Positions 11,600-22,900 of a stretch of 64,000 nucleotides of DNA are shown in pieces; position 1 is the first letter of the stretch; each line of letters opens with the position of its first letter. The stretch comes from Mytilus galloprovincialis (taxonomy: Eukaryota; Mollusca; Bivalvia; Mytilida; Mytilidae). The stretch covers positions 2,547,001 through 2,611,000 of the forward strand of contig NC_134838.1 of assembly GCF_965363235.1 (NCBI RefSeq), in the 5' to 3' direction. The notes beneath the pieces were generated by a model. That model did not search any database. It saw nothing but the letters and a program-made list of their open reading frames with translations, and was not told the origin of the DNA. Made by a program: the position numbers and the translations under genes.

Positions 11600-11800
11600 A
11601 CATGAAATCAAACTGATCCTGGTTTGATTCCCGTTCCGGGATGAAAATTTCAGGGAATCAATTTTCGGCGCTCCTTTGACACCATTGCAATTTGCTTTAT
11701 GGTCTCGAGGAAACGATGATAGTCCGTCGGGAGGGGCTGATAAATGGCTGATCCGTGTTAAAAGAGAGCCATGTCTCTTGCACGTTGAAGATAATATTAA
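11600..11800 (+). mobile_element. tRNA-related SINE copy
   Basis: It starts with a B-box-like GGTTTGATTCCCGTTCC. The body has GGTCTCGAGGAAACGATGAT, GTCCGTCGGGAGGGGC and TGGCTGATCCGTGTTA, a body that I recall from bivalve SINEs. No A box is clear, so the 5' end is probably truncated. Confidence 0.55.
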
Positions 11801-12119
11801 GATTAATATAAGTTGCAAAACTTGTTTCCCAATCCACTATAAATAAATATGTTTAAACTAAAATGGTTAATTAAATGGCGTTAAGACTGGTTTACACACC
11901 AAATGCAGGTGCTAATTCATCGAGACCATTATTTGTTAATTGTTTATTTTAGATCTTCAATTGTTGAATCGGTGAAAACTAAATCGTCAATGTATAAAAC
12001 GTCTCTTTTCATCCTTCTGCCAATTTTACGTCATTCTTGGCTGCATTTTTTGTCTTATTCTTCAATTGAATGTATGGAATTGTTCATTCACTTCAAAGGG
12101 TTTGTAATTTAACCTAAAT

Positions 12120-12300
12120 TAGGCATGTGTTTGGAATCTGATGTTCAGTAGTTGTCGTTTGTTGATATGTTTCACAAGTGTTTCTCTGATTTAGCACATC
12201 TGATATTAGATTTTTGCACTAATGTAGCAAACATAATGTATAGAATTTGATTTGATTTAGCACATCTGATATTTATATTTTTGTTCTGATTTTTTAAGCT
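12120..12300. repeat. Family A minus fragment followed by a two-copy word
   Basis: About 12125-12180 (GATGTTCAGTAGTTGTCGTT) is a minus-oriented family A piece. GATTTAGCACATCTGATATT then occurs twice, at about 12189 and 12255. Confidence 0.55.
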
Positions 12301-12571
12301 GATGTTGAGATTTCGATTGTGACCGCTATAGTCGTACTTTGTATCCGCTAGTGAAGCGTTTAGACAATTTAACAGAATAGCAGGCGTGGGCAAAACAACA
12401 GTTCATATAAACAGAAAAAAATACTGTCGGAAATCTCTGTATGCAAGAGGTAAATCATGGGTTTTTAGTAAGTCGTTCTTATCTAATTTCCAACAGAGCT
12501 TGCGTATACATACTATAATGATTTCCTTGATAGAGGGTTACTGTTTTTGCAGACGCTATTCAACTAAGGGT

Positions 12572-13170
12572 TTCTAATAAAATAAAATTGAGAATGGAAA
12601 TGGGGAATGTGTTAAAGAGACAGCAATCCGACCATAGAAAAAAAAACAGCAGAAGGTCACCAACAGGTCTTCAATGTAGCGAGAAATTCCCGCACCAGGA
12701 GGCGTCCTTCAACTGGCCCCTAAACAAATATATACTAGTTCAGTGATAATGAACGCCATACTAATTTCCAAATTGTACACAAGAAACTAAAATTAAAATA
12801 ATACAAGACTAACAAAGGCCAGAGGCTCCTGACTTGGGACAGGCGCAAAAATGCGGCGGGGTTAAACATGTTTGTGAGATCTCAACCCTCCCCCTATACC
12901 TCTAGCCAAAGTAGAAAAGTAAACGCATAACAATACGCACATTAAAATTCAGTTCAAGAGAAGTCCGAGTCTGATGTCAGAAGATGTAACCAAAGAAAAT
13001 AAACAAAATGACAATAATACATAAATAACAACAGACTACTAGCAGTTAACTGACATGCCAGCTCCAGACTTCAATTAAACTGACTGAAAGATTATGATTT
13101 CATCATATGAACATCAGGCACAACCCTTCCCGTTAGGGGCTTAGTATCATACCATCATAACATATTCTAA
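12572..13170 (+). repeat. Family B dispersed repeat, longest copy in the window
   Basis: It runs from AAAATTGAGAATGGAAATGG through ACTAGTTCAGTGATAATGA, AGGCTCCTGACTTGGGACAG, GGCGGGGTTAAACATG, CCTCCCCCTATACCTCTAGC and GAAGTCCGAGTCTGATGTCA to about CCCTTCCCGTTAGGGGCTTA. The AGGCTCCTGACTTGGGACAG and GGCGGGGTTAAACATG blocks are shared with family A, so A and B are related retroelement tails. Confidence 0.8.
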
Positions 13171-13429
13171 TGGTGGATTGAAGTCATGATCCATCTGAAT
13201 ATTTTAAAAATGAAAACATCACTTTATAAATGTCATACGTCCTAAGCAATTTTCTAAGTAAACCTTCACCCGGAACGCTCAAACCGAATAAACGAAAGCT
13301 AAAAATGTATATGAACCTAAAAAGTTGTAGAGCTAGGAGACCTCAAAAAGACTTAGGAAATAGCAAATTACCCGGTGTCATCATCATTTGATTGATTGTT
13401 ATTAAAAATCTGCGTCAAGGTGAATGAAT

Positions 13430-13600
13430 ACTGATATGTTCAACTATTGTAGCCACTGTCATGTCCTCTTTTATACGGTTTCGGTACTTATACATCCTCG
13501 GATTTCAAATGTTTGGCTTTGAGCGTTCCTGATGAAAGTAAATCCAGAAAAGCGCTTCAGACTCATTGAAATTATTAAAGGTGTTGTTTTCAATTTTTTA
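13430..13600 (+). repeat. Retroelement tail with a hammerhead-like motif
   Basis: The region contains GAGCGTTC, CTGATGA (13519-13525), a short weak stem II, then AGAAAAGCGCTTC. The order matches a type I hammerhead with a minimal stem III of two A-U pairs and loop GCGC. Stem I pairs poorly (mismatches at two positions), so this copy is probably inactive. Confidence 0.5.
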
Positions 13601-14150
13601 TAAGGTTGTATCATATCAAAATGCGATTTATCATCAAAGACATAAAAAAATTATAAAAGGGTCAAAAATTGTAAAGCTTGCATTGAATTTCCGGAACTAA
13701 AGTAGTTTTTAGGTTAATACACTTCGCTGATTGAAAAACAAAAACAATTTAGCAAATCTATAGTTGTGTTCATATTGACGTTTCTTAGAGAAACACGTCT
13801 TACGATAATAGATAGCCAAGTTATATGATCTGTCATTTGCAAATACACAAGTTAGTACTTATAAAACAAACTGAACCCCAAAAGGCTCTTCATACACTAA
13901 AGAATTCTTTTTTAAACATTTATTGAAAACTTAATGTGTACTTTCACTATAGAAAACATATGGTTTATAAGAACATGCTTTAACAATAATACATATATTG
14001 AATATTGAATATGCACTTTATGTTTAAAATATTCCGTATATACATGTATTACATTATATGACAAGTTAAATTAAGATAAAGCCGACTTTACTGAAACTTC
14101 GTAATTGTATATATGATATCATGATAAAGTCCGAGATCTTCCGGAGAACA
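13601..14150. other. AT-rich 3' flank of GPCR 1
   Basis: No gene or known repeat was seen. Confidence 0.5.
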
Positions 14151-14153
14151 ACC

Positions 14154-14159
14154 TTTATT
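14154..14159 (-). promoter_or_regulatory. Likely polyadenylation signal of GPCR 1
   Basis: The minus strand reads AATAAA about 24 bases after the stop codon of the receptor gene. Confidence 0.5.
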
Positions 14160-14182
14160 TGTCAATGTCAATGCATTGTTTT

Positions 14183-15445
14183 TTAATATGTATACGATCT
14201 AGAATAATCATGTGACGAAATGTCATCTTTATTTTTCATTACGTTCTTACAACACATAGCTATGGAAATAAACACTTTCGAGCACTGCTTCCTAAATCTT
14301 GAGTTCAAAAAGCTGTAAATAATAGGATTAATTGCATTGTTAATAAAATAGAATCTTGAAAATAGTTTGACAATCATTTCCTCGATCGGTGATAAATCCT
14401 CATAAAAATTAGTGACCACACTCCTTGTGATCATTATGATTAGTCCTGGTAAGTACGTTACAACAAACGCTACCGTGACGGTGAAAAATATAATAGTTGT
14501 CCTACTCAGTTTGATTGTCTTCGGTTGCGATAGGACTTTCGGGGAACTTGGAGGAGACTTTTCAGTATCAGGGCAAATATCATCTGTTATCTTTTTTGGT
14601 GATTTTGGCGACATTGGCGTCTTGTCCTTACTTTCACTACTTATACTTCTTGCGAACATAGTGTTTCTAGTGCGTGCAATTTTGACCGCATTTTTTATTC
14701 TGGTTGACCCATAAACCGTTCCTACCCCGCAGTCACGACGTTGTCGAATTTCAATCCAAATTTTAATGTAAAATCCTGCCAACAATGAGAAAGTTATCAC
14801 GAATACCACAGTAAGCATATTATAATATACTTTCGGAAATACCGTTCCTCGGTACTTTTCGTCTATTGAGCAGTCATAACCAAATGTACCATTTATTGGC
14901 GTTGGTTGTTTTGTTACCCCAAATAAAAACAATGCAGGCGATGCAAGAATAAAAGCAGCTATACAAGCAACCATACACATTGTTTTAATCTTTGATGTCA
15001 TCAAAACCCGTAATGGTCTGCAAATTTTAAAGTATCTGTCAAACGCAATTTCGATAAGAATTATCGCTGATCCATAAATGATGGCGGCCTCTGTGTACTT
15101 TACTAATTTACAGCCAATTTTATCATTGAAAGTATAGGAATGAATAAGGTCATAAACACCAGCAGGCATTGATATGAGACATCCCAGTAAATCAAAGATG
15201 GCCATAGCACTGATGAAAAAGTTGGCCGATCTTCGCTTAAATCCCCAGTTATACACATATATCACCATGATATTTCCAAACGTTCCTATTACCATGATCA
15301 AAGCGACGAAAATTATAACTGGAATGTATAGAAATGCCTTCTCGTTATTGAGACATTCTAAACATTTCTGTGTATGGTCCGAAAACGATCCATTATCCCT
15401 AGAAACGTTAAATGTGCAGCAATTTAATACCTTGATTGTATGCAT
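14183..15445 (-). CDS. Class A (rhodopsin-like) GPCR, copy 1
   Basis: A 420-residue seven-helix receptor for an unknown, probably peptide or small-molecule, ligand at the plasma membrane. Visible landmarks are GN at 57-58 (helix 1), D85 (helix 2), C112 at the top of helix 3, DRY at 136-138, C192 in extracellular loop 2 (the likely disulphide partner of C112), and NPIIY at 373-377. The aromatic W of the helix 6 CWxP motif is missing: the motif reads VTYLP. Intracellular loop 3 is long (about 231-314), with several SP sites (MSPKSPKK, SPPSSPK) that could be phosphorylated. I chose the ATG at 15445, not the upstream in-frame ATG at 15511, because TTTTTCAG lies eight bases before it, which marks an intron in the 5' leader. 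Helices and loop spacing match the copies at 30811 and 41389, but sequence identity is clearly lower. The exact receptor subfamily cannot be named from sequence alone. Confidence 0.9.
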   Translation of the reverse strand: MHTIKVLNCCTFNVSRDNGSFSDHTQKCLECLNNEKAFLYIPVIIFVALIMVIGTFGNIMVIYVYNWGFKRRSANFFISAMAIFDLLGCLISMPAGVYDLIHSYTFNDKIGCKLVKYTEAAIIYGSAIILIEIAFDRYFKICRPLRVLMTSKIKTMCMVACIAAFILASPALFLFGVTKQPTPINGTFGYDCSIDEKYRGTVFPKVYYNMLTVVFVITFSLLAGFYIKIWIEIRQRRDCGVGTVYGSTRIKNAVKIARTRNTMFARSISSESKDKTPMSPKSPKKITDDICPDTEKSPPSSPKVLSQPKTIKLSRTTIIFFTVTVAFVVTYLPGLIIMITRSVVTNFYEDLSPIEEMIVKLFSRFYFINNAINPIIYSFLNSRFRKQCSKVFISIAMCCKNVMKNKDDISSHDYSRSYTY

Positions 15446-15694
15446 GTTGAAATCTGAAAAATAAATAATTTTGAATGTCAAGCTCTTTATATTGGAAGCG
15501 AATCGTGACAACGTAATATAAAATCAATTACTTAAATTGGTATCATTTACAAAGAATGATATAAAATATTGTAATAATTCACTAATGGACGTATGGTTTT
15601 CAGGTGAAATGAATATCAAACGGATTGAGAGCTTGTTTAAATCATTCGTAAAATTAAATAGATTGGCTATGATATATGACAGTGACACTCTAGT

Positions 15695-15757
15695 AATTGT
15701 TGCGTCCGAAACGCTTTTCTTGATTAACCTTCACCAGGAAATCGTAAGCCCGCCACG
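15695..15757 (-). repeat. Hammerhead-like retroelement tail fragment, 5' of GPCR 1
   Basis: The minus strand reads TTTCCTGGTGAAGGTTAATC then AAGAAAAGCGTTTCGGACGC. The layout is the same as at 13519, with CTGGTGA in place of CTGATGA in the core. Confidence 0.5.
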
Positions 15758-15759
15758 AT

Positions 15760-16889
15760 CAAAGCCCCGGATGAAACTACATTAAATAATATTTATAGTT
15801 GATGTACTCTTCAATAAAACTGCGCAGTTTTGAAAAAAAATGTTTTAGATAGAATCTAGAAGACTTAGTGTAAGGCGTAAGTTTTATGTTCAATTTTTAT
15901 GAAGAAAAAGTTAGAAAACTGAAGAGGTAATAAGAAAGGCTTTAAGTTATATCAATGTTTTAATGGTGATTGTTATATAGTATTCCACATCTTTGGTAAT
16001 GAGTTTCAAAATGTAGTTGATTATTTCATAAAACAGTTGCTAAATTTTACGTCAGTTTGGTATCTTGTAATAATGTGTCTCATTGGTAATCATACGACAT
16101 CTTTTTATATTGTTTTGAGCCTGTGATGCTGAACGGTTAGTATCAACTAAAGAGATAACAAGCGAAACAGAAAATCATTTAAAAAAAAAACAACAGTCAA
16201 GGTATTTCTATGTAAAATGTATTATAGTAAAAGTTGTGATACCTACCTTTAAGAGTCCGAGCCCTTTACCAGGATCTTTATTATTGTAGTATTTTTTGAA
16301 ACATTGATACTATAATATCAATTATAACAGTCATCTTAAGCTACTTAATGTAAACAAGTATTTCCTTTCCGGTTTAAGGATACATGGGATACATGTAGAT
16401 CTGACCACAGCAGTATATACATAACTGATATACATACTTAGTATACATATACTTATACGTTAAGAAGTCATTGGTGTCAAATTGGTTAACTGTGGTTTCT
16501 CTCATTTTGACCTAGAATTTAAGAATGTTAAGTAGTTCCCACTGTGTTAAGAGTAGTATGTGTATTGTCATGTCTTACTGTATCCAAATAACCTGTATGT
16601 ACCCATTGCCATTATTTCATACATGGGAATGAATGTTATATTTTGTATTAAAAAGGGTAAACTCTGTCACGAAGCTGAGTGTATGTGAACTGAAATGAGT
16701 AAGAAATAAATACAAAATAACAAAAATTGCTTTAAAGACAATGCATACAGTCTTTACTTTATTTACTTCTATCTCGAGGCTCTCTACTTTAGCCTAAAAG
16801 AGTTCGACCTTTAAAAAATCGCATATATATTGACAATTCTAAGGGCATAAAATATTCGTTTTTTGAAACAAAACAAAGGCAAAAAGTGG
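15760..16889. other. No gene seen
   Basis: AT-rich sequence. A short minus-strand family A end (about 16040-16110, TCTCATTGGTAATCATACGA) is the only repeat recognised. Confidence 0.5.
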
Positions 16890-17125
16890 CAGTTTATTAG
16901 TTAATGATAGGAATACACCGCTTCTTACTGAACAGACACTGAAAAGTTAATGATAGGAATACACCGCTTCTTACTGAAAAGTTAATGATAGGAATACACC
17001 GCTTCTTACTGAACAGACACTGAAAAGTTAATGATAGGAATACACCGCTTCTTACTGAAAAGTTAATGATAGGAATACACCGCTTCTTACTGAAAAGTTA
17101 ATGATAGAAATACACCGCTTCTAAC
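16890..17125. repeat. Tandem repeat, alternating 35- and 51-bp units
   Basis: AGTTAATGATAGGAATACAC followed by CGCTTCTTACTGAA occurs about six times. Some units add CAGACACTGAAA, giving long and short versions. Confidence 0.9.
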
Positions 17126-17144
17126 TTACTGAACAAACAGTAAA

Positions 17145-17530
17145 AAGTAAAATAAAAAAATACCGAATTCCGAGGAAAATTCAAAACGAAAAGTCCCTAA
17201 TCAAATGGCAAAAACGAAAGCTCAAATACATCAAACGAATGGATACACCTGTCATATTCCTGACTTGGTACAAGCTTTTTCTGATGTTGAATATGGTGCA
17301 TTTAACCTGGTTTTATAGTTGGCTAAACCTCTCGCTTGTATGTCAGTCGCATAAAATTCCTTTTTATTGTCAACGATATGAGAAAAAAATAAACAGACAT
17401 GTTAGGTAAAAATGTCAAAAATAGGGGTACAGCAGTCAACGTTCTGTTTTTATTTTAATCATTAATAAACAAACAAATATGTAAAAAATAATCACAAAAA
17501 GGCATATAGACAAAACACACAAGTAAAAAC
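17145..17530 (+). repeat. Family D dispersed repeat
   Basis: It contains ACCGAATTCCGAGGAAAATT, AGTCCCTAATCAAATGGC, ACCTGTCATATTCCTGACTT and TTTAACCTGGTTTTATAG, then AAATGTCAAAAATAGGGGTA. Other pieces of this family lie at 18118, 37322, 38336 and 43115. I found no coding part. Confidence 0.75.
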
Positions 17531-17699
17531 GAAAAGTTCTTTGACATACCCCTTGTTCATTAACTTTCAACTCAGACACTGGTGACCCTTTTACAAAATA
17601 TGAGTAGCTGCTGCAAGCTCCTGAGCACGAACAAGTTTTTAAATATATCTCATATATGTAGGTGGAGTTGATATATATTGCTACTTAGGTGTGGGAAAG

Positions 17700-18070
17700 T
17701 GACTAGAATTAAAATCGTCTCGTTTGTCATAGATTCTGGAACTGAGATGACTTTGTATGTCAAATTCGAAGTAAGTCTAAAAATGAGGCAGAAGAAGCTG
17801 TGTCTGTTGTTTCTTTAATTTCTAGTTATGAGGGATATGTTTAGGGAATCCAATCAGAAAAGTCTGGATTGTTAATGAAAAAACATCATCAATATATCTG
17901 AATGCAATATTAAATGATCTGGCTTCTTGGATCTTCTTGTGTTTAACAAGTGTATGAAGGAGCCCCGACGCATATGAAAATAAGAACGGGTCGACAAGAA
18001 GAGATGCACAGTATGTTCCCGCAGGCATGCCGATAGTTTGTTGAAAAATTCTACCTCCAAATTCAACAAA
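17700..18070 (-). mobile_element. Penelope-like reverse transcriptase remnant
   Basis: Minus-strand translation shows FVEFGGRIFQQTIGMPAGT, then FRYIDDVFSL. These correspond to FVSFGGRVFQQTVGIPMGT and the YxDD-type catalytic block of the copy at 22901-23713. It is broken and lacks both ends. A family D fragment follows at about 18118-18190. Confidence 0.75.
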
Positions 18071-18647
18071 TAAATTGTTAATTATAAACTTAGCATACTA
18101 ATCACTAGTTCCTTTGTGTAGCATAAACAGTAAAATCATAAAAATACTGAAAATTCAAAACGGTAAGTCCCAAATAAAATAGCATGTTTTACTCCTTTGT
18201 TCGCTATTAACATAATACGCCCTATGCTACCCCAAAGTAATAAATTTATGGCGTATGCTACCATTTTTATGTAACTGACTTAAGTCTCCAACAATACCAT
18301 TCAGAATGGGGGAGGAAATTTGTAATCAGGAATCCCTATACATAGACGCTTGCAGTTTCTAACATGTTATTTTTTTAAATGAGTTAGATTTTATCTGGGA
18401 GTTATTATTTAACCTTATTACTATGATTTTTTAAATATACTTACATCAAAGAAATTGTTGATTAGTGAAAACTGCCAAAATATTAAAATGATTTCTCAAT
18501 ATTGACACATTATCCACGCTTTTTAGTTTAACTGGCCCAAAGGTCCCAGTAAAACTTTCTCAATACGAGACGAATTCCTCGACTGCATTACATGTTGTCT
18601 ACTCATTCCGTAATAATGATTCCCTTTCAAATTTTAAGCTCTTTTAT

Positions 18648-19303
18648 ACGGAAGCCGATAAGGGCCATTCAAAAAAAAAATTATGTCGTAATTAGCATGT
18701 CGTAATTTCGACATAACATGTCGTTATTACGACATCGCTATGTCGTAATTTCGACATAACATGTCGTTATTTCGACATAACATGTCATAATAACGACATC
18801 AGTATGTCGTTTTAACGACATAGCTATGTCGTAATAACGACATCACTATGTCGTTTTAACGACATAGCTATGTCGTAATAACGACATCGCTATGTATATA
18901 AAAGAATATGTATTATGATTGCCAAGAGACTAAATGACACAGAAATTAACAACTATATGTTATCATAATGCCCCCAATAATTAAAAAAGCCCCCGCATAG
19001 TCAGCTACAAAAGAGGGACGAAAGATACCAGAGGGAGAGGCCCCGAAATGCTGTGTGGCAGACAGTGTTAACATTATTTAATTATTAGCTCCCTTGGTAA
19101 AACTCCAAATTTCATATTTAAAGTATTTCATTGTTGATTAATTTACATGATGCTTTATAAGTATATATTTGTTAATTGCATAGCTATTGCTATTTGAATT
19201 CATTGGTTAAAGATATTTATTCATATTGTAAAGTTTAATATTTGTATCGTTGCAAAATCTTTGGTCACCTTCTTTGGTTACCTTCTGTAAGAAAAATTTA
19301 TAT
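18648..19303 (+). repeat. Left inverted arm of the fold-back element
   Basis: From outside in: terminal block; A-run; palindrome array (18682-18898); a chimeric stretch resembling pieces of families A and C (ATGATTGCCAAGAGACTAAA, AGAGGGACGAAAGATACCAG); GCTGTGTGGCAGACAGTGTT; and a tail ending GGTCACCTTCTTTGGTTACC. The right arm has the same blocks in reverse. Confidence 0.85.
18682..18898. repeat. Array of about ten 18-bp palindromes
   Basis: Units follow ATGTCG-N6-CGACAT (for example ATGTCGTAATAACGACAT), repeated every 21-22 bp with spacers such as AAC, CGCT, AGCT and CACT. Some units are imperfect palindromes. The regular spacing, about two helical turns, would place all sites on one face of the DNA. 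Confidence 0.9.
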
Positions 19304-21615
19304 AATTTATAGATACTGATTACGTCCTGAAAGATACCGACCGTAGAAGGGATGCAGAGTCAGTCAAGGTCATATAAACCTTCTACTTGTTCGAGCAAAT
19401 TTATGTGGAATTATATGAGGACTGACAATACAGTCCTACCTATAAACAAGCGCTAACTACATGTCTTTGTGTAATAAGGGTGAATTGAAATATTGATTGC
19501 TCTCTTTCTACTTTCAAACGTTGGACACGATGTTCCTACAACCTCTAGGATTTAAAACAGAATCTTCGAAATTTCATCCGCAAAACAAAATAAAAATGTT
19601 AGAAAACACGAACCAATATTAAAACAAATTCAATATATGTTTCAAATTATGTTTTTACAGCTCTTGATCATATACTAAGTAATATCTAGGATATTTGATG
19701 ATTATATTAGCCAAGTTATGTGAAAAAAAAAAACAGATGTCCAACGTTACATTTATGAAAAACTGTTTTAAATCTTATGTATAGTGATCCTATTTCTTAT
19801 TCTCTGATCTTCTTGATACTTGGCAGGAACAACGACAGGTGTCGGTTCTTTGTGGCGTTAAAGCCGTTATTTTTGCCAAATTTTATTTGACTCGGTGGCT
19901 TCATATTAAGCGGGAATAAGAAAAATGTCCAACGACGTTTTTCGTCATCTCAACGACTGAAGGTGAATTTTGTAAGTAGCAGAAAATGAATAAAAAGAGT
20001 AAGACAATAATAATATCTAACAAAAGTACAAATATTTGCCTCATTGTTCGTGAGTTTAAATATTGCTGATTCAATAAAATCTTCTCTACACAGTCGTTTT
20101 TCAAACGGTAGCCATTTTGTCCAAGTTGATATTTCATTTTTCAAAGCAGTTAACGCGTATTTTTTATAATTAATCAAAACAAAAGTTAGATACACGAAGA
20201 GTAAAAAATGCCAAGATTCTTTTCTTATTAAGTTATGAAATTTGGAAAAACAGGTTGATGATTGCTGCCGAAAAAAAAAAAGAATAGCGCATGTTGCTAT
20301 AGACTCCACCCGGGGACATAGGTTCGACACAGCTTAAATTTTGCAATATTTATTAATCGTTTATAGCTTTTAACGATTTATTTAAAAGAATGGTGAAATG
20401 GGGAAAAATATCTCATTACATGAACTTCGTCCAACTATTGCAAAGACAAATTTTAGACACCAAGACAGTCCTCTAAATGTAAAATTCGAATTGAAATTTA
20501 TATTGTGGAAGTACTCCATAGATCATTTAAAGTCGTCACTTCAGTAAGGTGCAATCACCAATATTAAAAGACTTATACCAGTTCATGGAGTGTTTTACTT
20601 CGCGATTTGTCCTGCTATTCATGTTATAACTGTCGTGATGAAATAAATTCCTGTACTAGCGAAGTCGGAACTTTTCGTCAATATAAACTTGTGCATGAAA
20701 TGGAGGTACTAGTAATTGAAAGACAAATCCCAAACAGCGACGAAAACCGTTTCATCGAATTTTAAAAACCCGGGATTATTTAAGCCGTTTTCGCGGACGA
20801 TCCAGGAGTAGATTACTATATTTCAAAATGTATATCAGAAATTAAACACTATAGATGACTTGCGGAAATAATTCTTAAGCGTAGGTTCAAGTAATTGAAG
20901 GGGTGTATTTCGACAACTTATGTACCAGGGAAAATACAATTCTATTCAAATTTAACCAAGGGTAAAAATGTTCGATTTACTTGCAGAGTGTCAGATATAT
21001 TTGTATTGGGGTTGAGTTAAGATATAGAAATTTTACAATGACAGATGATATGCACCTTGAAAGTTAAACATCATATGATAATAGTTTCGTACATCTAAAA
21101 AAATATTTTTTTTTTTTTGGAAAACTGTACCACATCTTCCTATATCTACTTCCGTCCCATCTTTCTTTCCCACATTACTTGCGACAGTAATGCATTTTTA
21201 GTTGAAATAACTTAAAGGGTAAACATTATTAAATAGATTTCCACAACTTGAGGTAATTTATGATAAAATGACATCACAAAACGAACAGAACCAGAATCAG
21301 AAATTTTAAAAATTTTGTAATATAATGAATAAATCAACCAACATATAAAAAAACGAATAAAACTTGCAAAAATTAATCAAAAACCCTCTTCGACGCCGCT
21401 TTTATGTGTGACGTCGTGTTTTAGGAACATCGTGCCCATCGTTTGACAGTAAATACAGAGCAATCGATACGTCCATTTACCCTCATAACAACAACCAATA
21501 GAGTTGTGCGCTTCTTCAATATAAGGTAAAAAAAAAGCTTTGCTTGCCTTGAGAGGATTTCAGGTCGATCCTCATACTCCCCGGTCGGTTATTTATTACT
21601 TTCAAGCAGGATCTA
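19304..21615. other. Interior of the fold-back element
   Basis: AT-rich, with no supported gene. The minus frames 19950-20330 (126 codons) and 19901-20137 overlap in different phases and have no domain. A short minus-strand family A-prime piece (CACATCTTCCTATATCTACT) lies near 21131. Confidence 0.55.
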
Positions 21616-22267
21616 TAAAATATATAAGTTTCTCACAGAAGGTAACCATAGAAGGTGACCAAAGATTTTGCGACGATACAAATATTAAACTTTACAATAT
21701 AAATAAATATCATTAATCAATGAATTCAAATAGCAAAATCTATGCAATTAACAGATATATACTTATTCAGCTTCATGTAAATTATTAAACAATGAAATAC
21801 ATTAAATATGAAATTTGGAGTTTTACCAAGGGAGCTAATTATTAATTAATAACACCGTCTGCCACACAGCATTTCGGTGGCTCTCCCTCTGGTATCTTTC
21901 GTCCCTCTTTTATAGCTGATTATGCGGGGGCTTTTCTAGTTATTGGGGCATTATGATATGACCTATAGTTGTTAATTTCTGTGTCATTTAGTGTCTTGGC
22001 AATCATAATACATATTCTTTAATATATATAGTGATGTCGTTATTACGACATGTTATGTCGAAATTACGACATAGCGATGTCGTTATAACGACATATTATG
22101 TATGTATGTCGAAATTACGACATGCAATGTCGTTATAACGACATATTATGTCGAAATTACGACATAGCGATGTCGTTATAACGACATGTTATGTCGAAAT
22201 TACGACATGCTATGTCGTATTTACGACATAAAATTTTTTTTTTTGAATGGCCCTTATCGGCTTCCGT
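21616..22267 (-). repeat. Right inverted arm of the fold-back element, with palindrome array
   Basis: An inverted copy of 18648-19303 with small indels. The palindrome array lies at about 22033-22229 (about nine units, for example ATGTCGTTATAACGACAT), and one spacer has an extra ATGT duplication. Confidence 0.85.
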
Positions 22268-22900
22268 TATCGGCTTCCGTACTTTAACCTGTCTATTTGC
22301 ATACTTATCTGTGGTGACGTTTTGAATTTCAAAGAGCGTAATCTATGTATTACTGGTGATTTTTTAGTGAAGGATTTTCGTACAAAAAAAATACCTGAAA
22401 CCATTACTAAATTGTTCCTTAGATACAAAGCTTTGGTTTGGAAGTTAAGTTGTACCTTAAGAAAACTAATTCTAAAAGGAATAGCACATCCTTAATTATC
22501 TTTACGGTCATGTTGTTTAGATACAATTTGGGTACACTTATCAAAATTTAGATTGTTCTCAAAGGTAACAAATTCAACACTGTAATAGATCTTTGAATAT
22601 TTTTTTATTGGTATAAATATAGATTTTGTTTTCAGTTAATTTAATAATTTCAACAGTAGTATACCGGTGTTCAAAAATGTTAAAACAATAAATATTATAG
22701 TTGTACACATAAGAACATTCGCGGTACTAAAATCTGTCGATACCGTATTTTGGCATTGAAGCAAGGTCACGTTTTTTTTTTCTGTGGGTGTTAATTCGGC
22801 TTATGAGTATGAATGATCCTTTGGTATTGCTGTCGCCTCTTTAATTTTCAAAGATTTTTTAGAGTACATACAATCTAACTCTCATCTTGTAATAGTATTA
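22268..22900. other. No gene seen
   Basis: Contains a short family E end near 22650 (CAACAGTAGTATACCGGTGT). The open frame 22247-22495 begins inside the fold-back end and has no domain. Confidence 0.45.

Larger units (their letters stand above)
18648..22267. mobile_element. Large fold-back element with long inverted arms
   Basis: The two ends are inverted copies: ACGGAAGCCGATAAGGGCCA at the left and TGGCCCTTATCGGCTTCCGT at the right. TAT lies outside each end (18645-18647, 22268-22270) as a possible 3-bp target duplication. A second, partial end copy (ATCGGCTTCCGT) follows at about 22269-22280. The arms are about 650 bp each (18648-19303 and 21616-22267). The 2.3 kb between them shows no convincing gene; the largest frames (19901-20330, minus) have no domain that I know. 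It is probably a non-autonomous DNA transposon, superfamily unknown. Confidence 0.8.

Noticed and set aside
18682-18898. Microsatellite or CRISPR-type repeat
   Set aside because: Units are palindromes with 3-4-bp spacers, and the array is mirrored at the other end of a transposon-like element, so it belongs to that element.
19950-20330. 126-codon minus frame as a transposase of the fold-back element
   Set aside because: AT-driven composition, no DDE-type or other motif, and it overlaps another frame of equal quality.
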